Assembly (NCBI RefSeq): GCF_002075345.1
Contig: NZ_NAEW01000018.1
Span: 22,214-86,213, forward strand
DNA: 64,000 nt
Direction: 5' to 3'
Source: Citrobacter braakii
GTDB taxonomy: Bacteria; Pseudomonadota; Gammaproteobacteria; Enterobacterales; Enterobacteriaceae
This document shows positions 51,446-61,566 of the stretch, one piece after another. Under the pieces are notes generated by a model. It saw only the letters and a program-made list of their open reading frames with translations, was not told where the DNA came from and did no database searches. Numbering within the stretch: the first letter of the stretch is position 1; every line of letters starts with the position of its first letter. The position numbers and the translations under genes were made by a program.

Positions 51446-52939
51446 ATGGACGCCATGAAATATCACGATTTACGCGACTTCCTGACGCTGCTTGAACAGC
51501 AGGGCGAGCTCAAACGCATTTCGCTTGAGGTGGATCCCCACCTGGAAATTACTGAAATTGCCGATCGCACTCTGCGTGCTGGCGGGCCTGCGTTACTGTT
51601 TGAGAATCCTAAAGGCTATTCCATGCCGGTGCTGTGTAACCTGTTTGGCACACCGAAGCGTGTTGCGATGGGGATGGGGCAGGAAGATGTCTCGGCACTA
51701 CGGGAAGTCGGTAAACTGTTGGCGTTTTTGAAAGAGCCGGAGCCACCGAAAGGATTCCGCGATCTGTTTGATAAGCTGCCGCAGTTTAAGCAGGTGCTGA
51801 ACATGCCGACTAAGCGGTTGCGCGGTGCGCCTTGTCAGCAAAAAATCTACTCCGGTGATGACGTCGATTTAAACCGTATTCCGATTATGACCTGTTGGCC
51901 GGAAGATGCCGCACCGCTGATTACCTGGGGGCTAACCGTAACGCGTGGTCCGCATAAAGAGCGGCAGAATCTGGGCATTTATCGCCAGCAGCTGATTGGC
52001 AAAAACAAGCTTATTATGCGCTGGCTGTCCCACCGCGGCGGCGCGCTCGATTACCAGGAGTGGTGTGCGGCGCATCCTGGAGAACGCTTCCCGGTTTCGG
52101 TGGCGTTGGGGGCAGATCCTGCGACCATTCTGGGGGCCGTGACGCCCGTCCCTGATACATTATCCGAGTACGCATTTGCCGGGCTGTTACGTGGCACCAA
52201 AACCGAAGTGGTCAAATGTATTTCCAACGATCTGGAAGTGCCCGCCAGTGCTGAAATCGTGCTGGAAGGGTATATCGAACCGGGTGAGCTGGCCCCGGAA
52301 GGACCGTATGGCGATCATACCGGCTACTACAACGAAGTAGATAGCTTTCCGGTCTTTACCGTCACGCACATTACCCAGCGTGAAGAGGCGATTTATCACT
52401 CTACTTATACCGGACGTCCGCCTGATGAGCCCGCGGTGCTTGGCGTGGCGCTGAACGAAGTTTTCGTTCCTATTCTGCAAAAGCAGTTCCCGGAAATCGT
52501 CGATTTTTACCTGCCTCCGGAAGGCTGTTCATATCGTCTGGCCGTGGTGACGATGAAAAAACAGTACGCTGGTCATGCCAAACGCGTCATGATGGGTGTT
52601 TGGTCGTTTTTGCGCCAGTTTATGTACACCAAATTTGTTATTGTCTGCGATGATGATGTCAATGCACGCGACTGGAATGATGTGATTTGGGCAATTACTA
52701 CCCGTATGGACCCGGCTCGGGATACGGTACTGGTAGAGAATACGCCAATTGATTACCTGGACTTTGCCTCGCCGGTTTCCGGCCTGGGTTCAAAAATGGG
52801 GCTGGATGCCACAAATAAATGGCCGGGCGAAACCCAACGCGAATGGGGACGCCCGATTAAAAAAGATCCTGAAGTAACTGCGCGTATTGACGCAATTTGG
52901 GATGAACTGGCCATCTTTAATGACGGCAAAAGCGCCTGA
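51446..52939 (+). CDS. ubiD: UbiD, 3-octaprenyl-4-hydroxybenzoate decarboxylase
   Basis: Removes the carboxyl group in ubiquinone synthesis using prenylated FMN supplied by UbiX. 497 residues, as in E. coli. Family landmarks are [50 protein letters not shown], the prFMN region around [22 protein letters not shown], and [30 protein letters not shown] -10 element at 51417-51422 lies just upstream. It precedes fre by 40 bases, and the two are probably co-transcribed. Confidence 0.97.
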   Translation: MDAMKYHDLRDFLTLLEQQGELKRISLEVDPHLEITEIADRTLRAGGPALLFENPKGYSMPVLCNLFGTPKRVAMGMGQEDVSALREVGKLLAFLKEPEPPKGFRDLFDKLPQFKQVLNMPTKRLRGAPCQQKIYSGDDVDLNRIPIMTCWPEDAAPLITWGLTVTRGPHKERQNLGIYRQQLIGKNKLIMRWLSHRGGALDYQEWCAAHPGERFPVSVALGADPATILGAVTPVPDTLSEYAFAGLLRGTKTEVVKCISNDLEVPASAEIVLEGYIEPGELAPEGPYGDHTGYYNEVDSFPVFTVTHITQREEAIYHSTYTGRPPDEPAVLGVALNEVFVPILQKQFPEIVDFYLPPEGCSYRLAVVTMKKQYAGHAKRVMMGVWSFLRQFMYTKFVIVCDDDVNARDWNDVIWAITTRMDPARDTVLVENTPIDYLDFASPVSGLGSKMGLDATNKWPGETQREWGRPIKKDPEVTARIDAIWDELAIFNDGKSA

Positions 52940-52979
52940 GGCGCGATCGTTTTGCCTATTGATCCGACAGAGAGAGCGC

Positions 52980-53681
52980 ATGACAACCTTAAGCTGTAAA
53001 GTGACCTCGGTAGAAGCTATCACTGATACCGTATATCGCGTTCGTTTAGTGCCAGACGCGGCGTTTTCCTTTCGTGCTGGCCAGTATTTAATGGTCGTGA
53101 TGGACGAAAGGGATAAGCGTCCGTTCTCCATGGCATCCACGCCGGACGAGCAAGGATTCATTGAGCTGCACGTTGGCGCCTCTGAGCTAAATCTTTATGC
53201 CATGGCTGTGATGGACCGCATTCTGAAAGACCGGGAAATCAAGGTCGACATTCCGCATGGCGAAGCCTGGCTGCGTGATGAAGACGAGCGCCCGCTGATC
53301 CTGATTGCCGGTGGTACAGGGTTCTCTTACGTGCGTTCCATTCTACTTACTGCGCTGGCGCGTAATCCAAACCGCGATATCACCATTTACTGGGGTGGGC
53401 GCGAAGAGAAGCATCTCTACGATCTCTCCGAACTGGAAGCGTTGTCTGTTAATCACCCGAATCTGCGCGTTGAGCCAGTGGTGGAACAGCCAGAAGACGG
53501 CTGGCGTGGTCGTACGGGAACCGTGTTAACGGCGGTATTGCAGGATTACGGTACCCTGGCGGAGCACGATATCTACATTGCCGGTCGTTTTGAAATGGCC
53601 AAAATCGCGCGCGATCTGTTCTGTAATGAACGCAGTGCGCGTGAAGATCGCCTGTTTGGCGACGCTTTCGCGTTCATTTAA
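52980..53681 (+). CDS. fre: Fre, NAD(P)H-flavin reductase
   Basis: Reduces free FMN or FAD with NAD(P)H; reduced flavin serves ribonucleotide reductase activation, ferric iron reduction and other uses. The ATG at 52980 gives 233 residues beginning [20 protein letters not shown]. The ferredoxin-reductase fold shows the flavin motif KRPFSMAST, the nucleotide motif [13 protein letters not shown], and the C-terminal [14 protein letters not shown]. In E. coli fadA follows; here an inserted gene pair lies between. Confidence 0.97.
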   Translation: MTTLSCKVTSVEAITDTVYRVRLVPDAAFSFRAGQYLMVVMDERDKRPFSMASTPDEQGFIELHVGASELNLYAMAVMDRILKDREIKVDIPHGEAWLRDEDERPLILIAGGTGFSYVRSILLTALARNPNRDITIYWGGREEKHLYDLSELEALSVNHPNLRVEPVVEQPEDGWRGRTGTVLTAVLQDYGTLAEHDIYIAGRFEMAKIARDLFCNERSAREDRLFGDAFAFI

Positions 53682-53687
53682 GCGCTG

Positions 53688-53710
53688 TGCGCCGGAGCCC
53701 TTCCGGCGCA
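53688..53710 (+). terminator. Hairpin after fre
   Basis: TGCGCCGGA-GCCCT-TCCGGCGCA, a 9-bp GC-rich stem seven bases after fre with no T-run. It is probably the 3' end structure of ubiD-fre and marks the left edge of the accessory pair. Confidence 0.65.
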
Positions 53711-53786
53711 TCCATCAATCATCTGTCTTCCAACTAGCAGGGCGCAGGCCCGGCGTCATTGCCTCTCTTTCTCATCATAATTATTT

Positions 53787-53866
53787 TTTAGTAAACATAA
53801 TATGTCCGTCACTCAAACATAAATTGAGTTTTTGTGACAGCTCTCCATGTGTTTAGTAAACAAAAT
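53787..53866. promoter_or_regulatory. Control region of the ROK-LacI pair with two TTTAGTAAACA motifs
   Basis: TTTAGTAAACATAAT (53787-53801) and TTTAGTAAACAAAAT (53852-53866) differ at one of 15 positions and are 65 bases apart. The second has symmetrical arms, GTTTA-G-TAAAC. Between them is ACTCAA-N7-TTGAGT inside GTCAC...GTGAC (53808-53838), and TTGTGA at 53832 could be a -35 element. Two repeated sites flanking a promoter next to a LacI-family gene suggest an operator pair; this is inference. Confidence 0.55.
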
Positions 53867-53914
53867 AGGCAAGCTAAACCGCATCGCATTGTGAGATGTA
53901 AATGAGGAAAAACC

Positions 53915-54829
53915 ATGAGGCTCGGACTGGATATCGGCGGGACTAAAATCGAAGCGGTGGTGATTGATAACGCGGGTGAAATTGTTTACCGCGAACGATG
54001 TGCGACACCAAAGCACCGTTACAGTGATTTTTTCCAGGCCGTGACGGAGATGATAGCCAGGGCTATGCAGGCCATTAATCAGCCTTTATCGGTTGGCGTC
54101 GGGGTGCCAGGTGCGGTGGATAGCGAAGGTTTGATTAAGAATTCCAACATTCTGGTGCTGAATCAGCAGGCCTTTGCGCAAGATCTCGAGCGTGCATTAG
54201 GAATGCCAGTGCCCGTTACCAATGATGCCAACTGCTTTACCCTGTCAGAAGCGATGGACGGTAGTGGGCGTGGGCATAGCGTGGTATTTGGTGTGATCCT
54301 CGGTACCGGATGCGGCGGTGGTCTGTGCATCGAGAACCGGTTGATCTCCGGCCCTAACGCCTGTGCCGGAGAGTGGGGGCATAATGCCTTGCCGCGCTAC
54401 CACGGATCTCGGGACGGGGCTGAAGTGACATGCTATTGCGGACAGTTGAACTGTATTGAGAGCTTTATTTCCGGTAGTGGCCTGGAGCGTCAGTATATGA
54501 ATCACACCGCGCAACATATGGGGGTGCCACAAATTATGCAACGGGTAGCATCGGGTGATGCAGACGCCTGTTTGTTGTGGGAACGCTATTGCGATCAACT
54601 GGCTCGCGCGCTGGCGAGTGTGGTGAATATGCTCGATCCCGATGTTATCGTGCTGGGGGGCGGGGTATCCAATATCGATTTACTGTACTCAGGTTTACAG
54701 GCGCGAGTGGCGCAGTACGTGTTTGGTAAACAGTGCCGCACACCGATCGTTCAGGCCCGCCACGGCGACAGCAGCGGCGTACGCGGCGCAGCCTGGCTGG
54801 GGGCACAACAAGCCACAGTAAATCCATGA
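53915..54829 (+). CDS. ROK-family sugar kinase, Mak (fructokinase)-like
   Basis: 304 residues. A complete ROK kinase: ATP phosphate loop LGLDIGGTKIEA at residues 3-14, catalytic Asp104 in VTNDANCFTLSEA, LGTGCGGGL, the substrate ExGH motif AGEWGHN (Glu153, His156), and a zinc site from His156 with Cys173, Cys175 and Cys180 (CYCGQLNC). The C-terminal DPDVIVLGGGVSNIDLLY and HGDSSGVRGAAW resemble E. coli Mak more than NagK, so a cytoplasmic kinase for fructose or mannose is likely. The true substrate is unknown: no transporter or catabolic gene is beside it. K-12 has no gene here. Confidence 0.85.
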   Translation: MRLGLDIGGTKIEAVVIDNAGEIVYRERCATPKHRYSDFFQAVTEMIARAMQAINQPLSVGVGVPGAVDSEGLIKNSNILVLNQQAFAQDLERALGMPVPVTNDANCFTLSEAMDGSGRGHSVVFGVILGTGCGGGLCIENRLISGPNACAGEWGHNALPRYHGSRDGAEVTCYCGQLNCIESFISGSGLERQYMNHTAQHMGVPQIMQRVASGDADACLLWERYCDQLARALASVVNMLDPDVIVLGGGVSNIDLLYSGLQARVAQYVFGKQCRTPIVQARHGDSSGVRGAAWLGAQQATVNP

Positions 54830-54836
54830 GACTGAA

Positions 54837-55817
54837 ATGACGAAACCTGTACGTATCAGAGACATTGCCGACGCTTGTGGCGTCTCGGTTGGCGCTGTTT
54901 CCCGCGCGCTAAAAGGGCAACCGGGGCTGCGGGAAGAGACCCGACAGCGCATTATTTCAGTGGCGCAGCAACAGGGTTATGATTTTTCTCGCCTGCGCGC
55001 AGACAAAATCAAACGTGTCCTGTTTTTACTGCATCGCCAGCACAATATCAGCCGGGCTTTACCGTTTTACTCTCAACTGCTGCTGGGGATAGAAGATCTG
55101 TGTCGCGAAAAGGGGGTTGCGCTGAGCTTTCTCTCTATAGGTCCAGGCGATGCAGTGAGTGAGCAGGTGATGCTGCACCAGCCTGATGCGCTGATCTGCG
55201 CGGGATTTTTTGAACCTGAGTTGCTTGGGCTGCTACAACAGATGAAATTGCCGCTGGTGCTGGTGGATCTCTGGGCGCCAGGACTGCCTTGCGTGAATCC
55301 TGACAATACTCTGGGCGGCTATCTGGCCACGCAACATCTGATTGCACAAGGCCGCAGCCGCATTGCTTTTCTTGCCAGTACGCTCGCACACTACAGCATC
55401 CGTCAGCGTGAAAAGGGCTACCGTCAGGCATTGTATGAAGCCCGTTTGCTAATGCCGCCAGAGTACGATGTCGTTGCGCCGCCGCTGCTGGATACCGAGC
55501 AATCTCTGGTGGATGCGGTTAATGAGCTACTCAGACTGCCAGAGCCGCCCGATGCCATTTTTGCCTATAACGACGCGGCAGCGATGGTTGTTCAGCAGGT
55601 GTGTGCGCAGCAGGGTATACGTATCCCGGAAGATCTTGCGCTGGTGGGGTTTGATGATATCGATGCTGCGGCCTGGTCACATCCGCCGCTGACTACCATT
55701 GCGGTTGATAAAAAACAGCTGGGGCGTGAAGCGCTGCGTTTACTGCTGGAAGAAAATCAGGAAGAGAATCTGCTGCTGCCGGTGCAGTTAGTGGTGCGTG
55801 GTAGTTCAGGGAAATAA
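54837..55817 (+). CDS. LacI-family transcriptional regulator
   Basis: 326 residues, starting seven bases after the kinase stop codon. The helix-turn-helix IRDIADACGVSVGAVSRALKG lies at about residues 7-27. A periplasmic-binding-protein-like effector domain follows (PFYSQLLLGIEDLCREKGV, PDAIFAYNDAAAMVV, LVGFDDIDAAAWSHPPLTTI). The hinge (YDFSRLRADKIKR) is about two residues shorter than in LacI and lacks the usual NxxA-L pattern whose leucine wedges into a central CpG. It probably controls the kinase and itself; the effector may be the kinase substrate or product. Confidence 0.88.
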   Translation: MTKPVRIRDIADACGVSVGAVSRALKGQPGLREETRQRIISVAQQQGYDFSRLRADKIKRVLFLLHRQHNISRALPFYSQLLLGIEDLCREKGVALSFLSIGPGDAVSEQVMLHQPDALICAGFFEPELLGLLQQMKLPLVLVDLWAPGLPCVNPDNTLGGYLATQHLIAQGRSRIAFLASTLAHYSIRQREKGYRQALYEARLLMPPEYDVVAPPLLDTEQSLVDAVNELLRLPEPPDAIFAYNDAAAMVVQQVCAQQGIRIPEDLALVGFDDIDAAAWSHPPLTTIAVDKKQLGREALRLLLEENQEENLLLPVQLVVRGSSGK

Positions 55818-55840
55818 AAAACCCGCCCCTGACAGGCGGG
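55816..55840 (-). terminator. Intrinsic terminator facing left (fadBA side)
   Basis: Read on the minus strand, CCCGCC-TGTCAGG-GGCGGG is followed by TTTTTT, a good intrinsic terminator for transcripts coming from fadBA. On the plus strand the same hairpin follows the regulator gene without a T-run. Its T-run overlaps the regulator stop codon. Confidence 0.8.
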
Positions 55841-55868
55841 AAGAACGGCAACTAAACTTTCTCTCTTC

Positions 55869-55980
55869 GCCATTGGCACCATAACTGTGTTGGCTTCGCT
55901 CATTCACCCGAATCACTTACTATACGTAAGCTCATCGGGATTCATTCGCTTGCCGCCTTGTTCTGGCACCAATGGCTTTG
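55869..55980. repeat. ERIC element between the regulator and fadA
   Basis: The core TTCGCTCATTCACCCGAATC, ACTTACTATACGTAAGC and TCATCGGGATTCATTCGCTT is a diverged ERIC sequence. Outer arms GCCATTGG and CCAATGGC bound it, giving about 112 bases of imperfect inverted repeat. Confidence 0.8.
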
Positions 55981-55996
55981 AGATAACATTTCGTAG

Positions 55997-56022
55997 GCCG
56001 GGCAAGCGAAGCGCCCCCGGCA
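55997..56022. repeat. REP element next to fadA
   Basis: GCCGGGCAAGCGAAGCG with the return arm CCCCCGGC, eight bases from the fadA stop codon. Confidence 0.85.
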
Positions 56023-56030
56023 TGCTTTGA

Positions 56031-57203
<1,173 letters not shown>

Positions 57204-59393
57204 TTAAGCCGTTTTCAGGCTGCCAACCGGGCGGGCTGGCTCAACCTGGGGATAATACGGTTCGTTATGGCGCGCTTTATCACGCAGACCGGCCGGAACT
57301 TCATACAGCGGACCAAGGTGCTGATACTGCTGAGCCATATCGAGATACTTCGCGCTGCCGAGCGTATCCAGCCAGCGGAACGCACCGCCGTGGAACGGAG
57401 GGAAGCCCAGACCGTATACCAGCGCCATATCGGCTTCTGCCGGGCTGGCGATAATGCCTTCTTCCAGGCAACGCACTACTTCGTTGACCATAGGGATCAT
57501 CATGCGGGCGATAATCTCTTCATCGCTGAAGTCGCGTTTCGGCTGGCTGACCTCTGCCAGCAGAGCGTCAACGGTGGCATCTTCTTCTTTCTTCGGCTTG
57601 CCCTTGTTGTCTTCTTTATAACGCCAGAATCCGAGACCGTTTTTCTGCCCGAAACGGTTAGCATCAAACAGGGCGTCTATCGCATCGCGATAATCTTTCT
57701 GCATACGCTGAGGGAAGCCTGCGGACATCACCGCCTGCGCGTGGTGCGCGGTATCAATACCTACCACGTCCAGCAGATAAGCCGGGCCCATCGGCCAACC
57801 AAACTGTTTTTCCATCACTTTGTCGACTTTGCGGAAATCCGCCCCGTCGCGCAGCAACTGACTGAAACCGGCAAAATAGGGGAACAGCACGCGGTTAACG
57901 AAGAAACCAGGGCAGTCATTAACCACAATCGGCGTTTTGCCCATCTGGCTTGCCCAGGCGACAACCTTAGCGATGGTTTCATCCGAGCTTTTCTCGCCGC
58001 GAATGATCTCAACCAGCGGCATACGGTGCACCGGGTTAAAGAAGTGCATCCCACAGAAGTTTTCTGGACGCTTAAGCGCGCTGGCCAGTTCGTTGATTGG
58101 GATGGTGGAAGTATTCGAAGCCAGTACGGTGTCCGGGCGAACCTGATCTTCGGTTTCCGCCAGTACCGCTTTTTTCACTTTTGGGTTTTCTACGACCGCT
58201 TCAACTACCACGTCCACGCGTTCGAAACCGCTATAGTCGAGGGTGGGATGAATGGTGGAAATAACGCCCGCCATTTTCAGACCGTCAATTTTGCCGCGCT
58301 CAAGCTGTTTGTTCAGTAGCTTGGCCGCTTCGGTCATGCCCAGCGTTAATGATTTGTCGTTGATATCTTTCATGATAACCGGCACGCCTTTCCAGGCCGA
58401 CTGGTAAGCGATGCCGCCGCCCATAATGCCTGCGCCCAGCACTGCCGCTTGCTTTGGCGCTTCAACATTTTTGGTGAGCTTTTTGGCTTTGGCTTTCACG
58501 AATTGATCGTTAAGGAAAATTCCAACCAGTGCGCGGGCTTCATTGGTGTGCGCCAGTGGAACAAAGCTTTTATTTTCCAGATTCAGCGCTTCTTCACGAC
58601 CAAAACGGGCCGCTGCTTCAATGGTTTTTACCGCGGTAATCGGTGCGGGATAATGCTTACCTGCCGTCTGCGCCACCATACCTTTGGCGATGGTAAAGCT
58701 CATTGCCGCTTCAATTTTACTGAGTTTCAACGGCTCCAGCTTCGGCTGACGTTTGGCTTTCCAGTCGAGGTCGCCGTTAATCGCCTGACGTAATACCGCG
58801 ATCGCGCCATCAAGCAGTTTGTCTTGCTTCACTACGCCATCGACCAGACCGATTTTTAGCGCCTGCTCAGCACCCACATCTTTACCCGCAGCAATAATTT
58901 CCAGCGCGCTGTCCGCACCCAGCATACGTGGCATACGCACGGAGCCGCCAAAGCCTGGCATAATGCCCAGCTTGGTTTCTGGCAGGCCGATGCGCAGGTC
59001 CGGCGTAGCCAGACGATAATCGGTCGCCAGGACACACTCGCAGCCACCGCCCAGCGCATAGCCGTTAACCGCTGAGAGAGTCGGAACAGGCAGATCTTCC
59101 AGGCGATTAAACACGCTGTTGGCAAAATGCAGCCACTGGCTCAGTTGCTCTTCAGGCACGAGGAACAGTGAAAGGAATTCGGTGATGTCGGCACCAACAA
59201 TAAAGGCTGCTTTGTTAGAACGCAGCAGCAGCCCTTTTAAATTCGGTTGTTTTTCCAGCACGTCAAGCGCATGGCCCAGGCTGGCAACGGTGGCCGTGTC
59301 GAGTTTATTGACTGAGCCTGGGGCATCGAACACCAGTTCGGCGATGCCATCTTCCAGCCAGTCGAGGTACAGGGTGTCGCCTTTGTAAAGCAT
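57204..59393 (-). CDS. fadB: FadB, multifunctional fatty-acid oxidation alpha subunit
   Basis: 729 residues from the ATG at 59393; the frame stays open upstream through the operator, but [16 protein letters not shown] is the family start. The N-terminal crotonase domain (about 1-190) has [21 protein letters not shown] and [16 protein letters not shown] with the two catalytic glutamates (119, 139 in E. coli). The NAD domain begins [17 protein letters not shown], with [17 protein letters not shown] holding the catalytic His. It carries hydratase, dehydrogenase, isomerase and epimerase activities. Confidence 0.98.
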   Translation of the reverse strand: MLYKGDTLYLDWLEDGIAELVFDAPGSVNKLDTATVASLGHALDVLEKQPNLKGLLLRSNKAAFIVGADITEFLSLFLVPEEQLSQWLHFANSVFNRLEDLPVPTLSAVNGYALGGGCECVLATDYRLATPDLRIGLPETKLGIMPGFGGSVRMPRMLGADSALEIIAAGKDVGAEQALKIGLVDGVVKQDKLLDGAIAVLRQAINGDLDWKAKRQPKLEPLKLSKIEAAMSFTIAKGMVAQTAGKHYPAPITAVKTIEAAARFGREEALNLENKSFVPLAHTNEARALVGIFLNDQFVKAKAKKLTKNVEAPKQAAVLGAGIMGGGIAYQSAWKGVPVIMKDINDKSLTLGMTEAAKLLNKQLERGKIDGLKMAGVISTIHPTLDYSGFERVDVVVEAVVENPKVKKAVLAETEDQVRPDTVLASNTSTIPINELASALKRPENFCGMHFFNPVHRMPLVEIIRGEKSSDETIAKVVAWASQMGKTPIVVNDCPGFFVNRVLFPYFAGFSQLLRDGADFRKVDKVMEKQFGWPMGPAYLLDVVGIDTAHHAQAVMSAGFPQRMQKDYRDAIDALFDANRFGQKNGLGFWRYKEDNKGKPKKEEDATVDALLAEVSQPKRDFSDEEIIARMMIPMVNEVVRCLEEGIIASPAEADMALVYGLGFPPFHGGAFRWLDTLGSAKYLDMAQQYQHLGPLYEVPAGLRDKARHNEPYYPQVEPARPVGSLKTA

Positions 59394-59418
59394 GTCAGTC
59401 TCCTGAATCCGCAAGGTG

Positions 59419-59435
59419 ATCTGGTCATACCAGAT
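59419..59435. promoter_or_regulatory. FadR operator of fadBA
   Basis: ATCTGGTCATACCAGAT is a perfect 7-bp inverted repeat around CAT and fits the FadR consensus (AnCTGGTCnGACCnGnT). It lies 25 bases before the fadB start codon. FadR represses until long-chain acyl-CoA releases it. Confidence 0.92.
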
Positions 59436-59582
59436 GAATCGAAGTGTGTGTTTTATGTTAATAAAATGCAAATGAATGATTAAAGAAATGACGATTTGAT
59501 CACGCTCGGCAGAAATCACGCACTCACAAAACGATGTGCTAAGATGCGGACACTTGAGGTCAAAAAAACAGAAGGATAGAAA

Positions 59583-60914
59583 ATGGAATCACTGGCCGCA
59601 CTCTATAAAAATCATATCGTTACCCTACAAGAACGGACGCGCGACGCGCTGGAGCGCTTCAAGCTGGATGCATTACTTATTCACTCAGGAGAACTTGTTA
59701 ACGTCTTTCTCGACGATCATCCCTACCCGTTTAAGGTCAATCCGCAATTCAAAGCCTGGGTGCCTGTAACGCAGGTTCCTAACTGCTGGTTGCTGGTGGA
59801 TGGCGTGAATAAGCCGAAATTGTGGTTCTACCTGCCGGTCGATTACTGGCACAACGTTGAGCCGCTGCCGACCTCTTTCTGGACGGAAGAAATTGAGATC
59901 ATCGCGCTGCCAAAAGCTGATGGTATCGGTAGCCAACTGCCTGCTGCTCGCGGCAATATCGGTTACATCGGTCCGGTTCCGGAACGCGCGCTGCAGCTGG
60001 ACATCGCGGCCAGCAATATCAACCCGAAAGGGGTTATCGACTACCTACATTATTATCGTGCTTACAAAACAGATTACGAACTGGCCTGTATGCGCGAAGC
60101 ACAGAAAATGGCGGTGAATGGACACCGTGCCGCGGAAGAAGCGTTCCGTTCCGGGATGAGCGAGTTTGACATCAACCTCGCTTACCTGACTGCTACCGGT
60201 CATCGCGACACCGACGTGCCGTACAGCAACATCGTGGCGCTTAACGAGCATGCTTCGGTTCTGCATTATACCAGGCTGGATCATCAGGCTCCGTCTGAAA
60301 TCCGCAGTTTCCTGCTGGACGCCGGTGCGGAATACAACGGCTATGCAGCAGACCTGACGCGTACGTGGTCGGCGAAAAGCGACAACGACTATGCGCATCT
60401 GGTGAAGGATGTGAATGACGAGCAACTGGCGCTGATTGCCACTATGAAAGCGGGCACCAGCTACGTGGATTATCACATTCAGTTCCATCAGCGCATCGCG
60501 AAGCTGCTGCGTAAGCATCAAATCATCACCGATATGAGTGAAGAGGCGATGGTGGAAAACGATCTTACCGGGCCGTTTATGCCGCATGGTATTGGTCACC
60601 CGCTGGGCCTGCAGGTACACGATGTCGCTGGCTTTATGCAAGATGACAGCGGTACGCATCTGGCCGCGCCGTCGAAGTATCCTTACCTGCGTTGCACCCG
60701 CGTGCTGCAACCGGGCATGGTCCTGACCATCGAACCGGGCATCTACTTCATTGAATCGCTGTTGGCGCCGTGGCGTGAAGGGCAGTTCAGCAAACACTTC
60801 AACTGGCAGAAAATTGAAGCCCTGAAACCGTTCGGCGGTATTCGTATTGAAGATAACGTGGTGGTCCACGAGAACAATATCGAAAACATGACAAGGGATT
60901 TAAAACTGGCGTAA
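59583..60914 (+). CDS. pepQ: PepQ, Xaa-Pro dipeptidase (prolidase)
   Basis: Cuts dipeptides with C-terminal proline and also hydrolyses some organophosphate triesters. 443 residues. The C-terminal pita-bread domain holds two metals through [18 protein letters not shown] (two Asp), [12 protein letters not shown] (His), TIEPGIYFI (Glu) and [11 protein letters not shown] (Glu), all present. It is divergent from fadB and followed by yigZ, which starts at its last base. Confidence 0.97.
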   Translation: MESLAALYKNHIVTLQERTRDALERFKLDALLIHSGELVNVFLDDHPYPFKVNPQFKAWVPVTQVPNCWLLVDGVNKPKLWFYLPVDYWHNVEPLPTSFWTEEIEIIALPKADGIGSQLPAARGNIGYIGPVPERALQLDIAASNINPKGVIDYLHYYRAYKTDYELACMREAQKMAVNGHRAAEEAFRSGMSEFDINLAYLTATGHRDTDVPYSNIVALNEHASVLHYTRLDHQAPSEIRSFLLDAGAEYNGYAADLTRTWSAKSDNDYAHLVKDVNDEQLALIATMKAGTSYVDYHIQFHQRIAKLLRKHQIITDMSEEAMVENDLTGPFMPHGIGHPLGLQVHDVAGFMQDDSGTHLAAPSKYPYLRCTRVLQPGMVLTIEPGIYFIESLLAPWREGQFSKHFNWQKIEALKPFGGIRIEDNVVVHENNIENMTRDLKLA

Positions 60915-61528
60915 TGGACAGTTGGTTAATCCCTGCGGCGCCGGTAAGCGTCGTTGAAGAGATCAAAAAAAGCCGCTTCATTACGCTGCTCGCCCATACG
61001 GACGGCGTAGACGCGGCGAAAGCGTTTGTTGAGTCAGTCAAAATGGAACACCCGGACGCCCGCCACCATTGTGTGGCGTGGGTGGCGGGCGCGCCCAATG
61101 ACTCGCAGCAGCTGGGATTTTCAGACGATGGCGAACCGGCAGGTACGGCAGGCAAACCGATGCTCGCGCAGCTGATGGGGAGTGGCATCGGTGAGATTAC
61201 CGCGGTGGTGGTGCGCTACTACGGCGGTATCCTTCTGGGTACGGGTGGGCTAGTGAAAGCCTACGGTGGCGGCGTGAATCAGGCGTTGCGTCAGTTAACG
61301 ACGCAGCGCAAGACGCCATTAACCGAATATACTTTGCAGTGTGAGTACGGTCAGCTGGCAGGCATTGAAGCTTTGCTGGGGCAGTTTGACGGTAAAGTTG
61401 TTGCCAGTGATTACCAGGCTTTTGTTCGGCTCAGGGTGGCGCTTCCTTATGCCAAAGTGGATGAATTTTCGGCAAAACTGGCGGATTTTAGTCGTGGTTC
61501 ATTGCAATTGTTAGCGATTGAAGAATAA
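60914..61528 (+). CDS. yigZ: YigZ, IMPACT/UPF0029 family protein
   Basis: 204 residues. The N-terminal domain carries the IMPACT signature: IKKSRFITLLAHTDGVDAAKAFVE, HHCVAWVAG, FSDDGEPAGTAGKPML and VVVRYYGGILLGTGGLVKAY; the C-terminal ferredoxin-like domain is UPF0029. Related proteins are linked to translation control in eukaryotes, but the bacterial function is not established. It shares one base with pepQ and precedes trkH. Confidence 0.93.
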   Translation: MDSWLIPAAPVSVVEEIKKSRFITLLAHTDGVDAAKAFVESVKMEHPDARHHCVAWVAGAPNDSQQLGFSDDGEPAGTAGKPMLAQLMGSGIGEITAVVVRYYGGILLGTGGLVKAYGGGVNQALRQLTTQRKTPLTEYTLQCEYGQLAGIEALLGQFDGKVVASDYQAFVRLRVALPYAKVDEFSAKLADFSRGSLQLLAIEE

Positions 61529-61566
61529 TCCCCACCTCATTTTAAAGAACTAAGGAAGCGGCAGAG

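Noticed and set aside
60045..60869. A 274-codon minus-strand frame opposite pepQ
   Set aside because: Antisense shadow; the plus strand carries a complete prolidase with all metal ligands.
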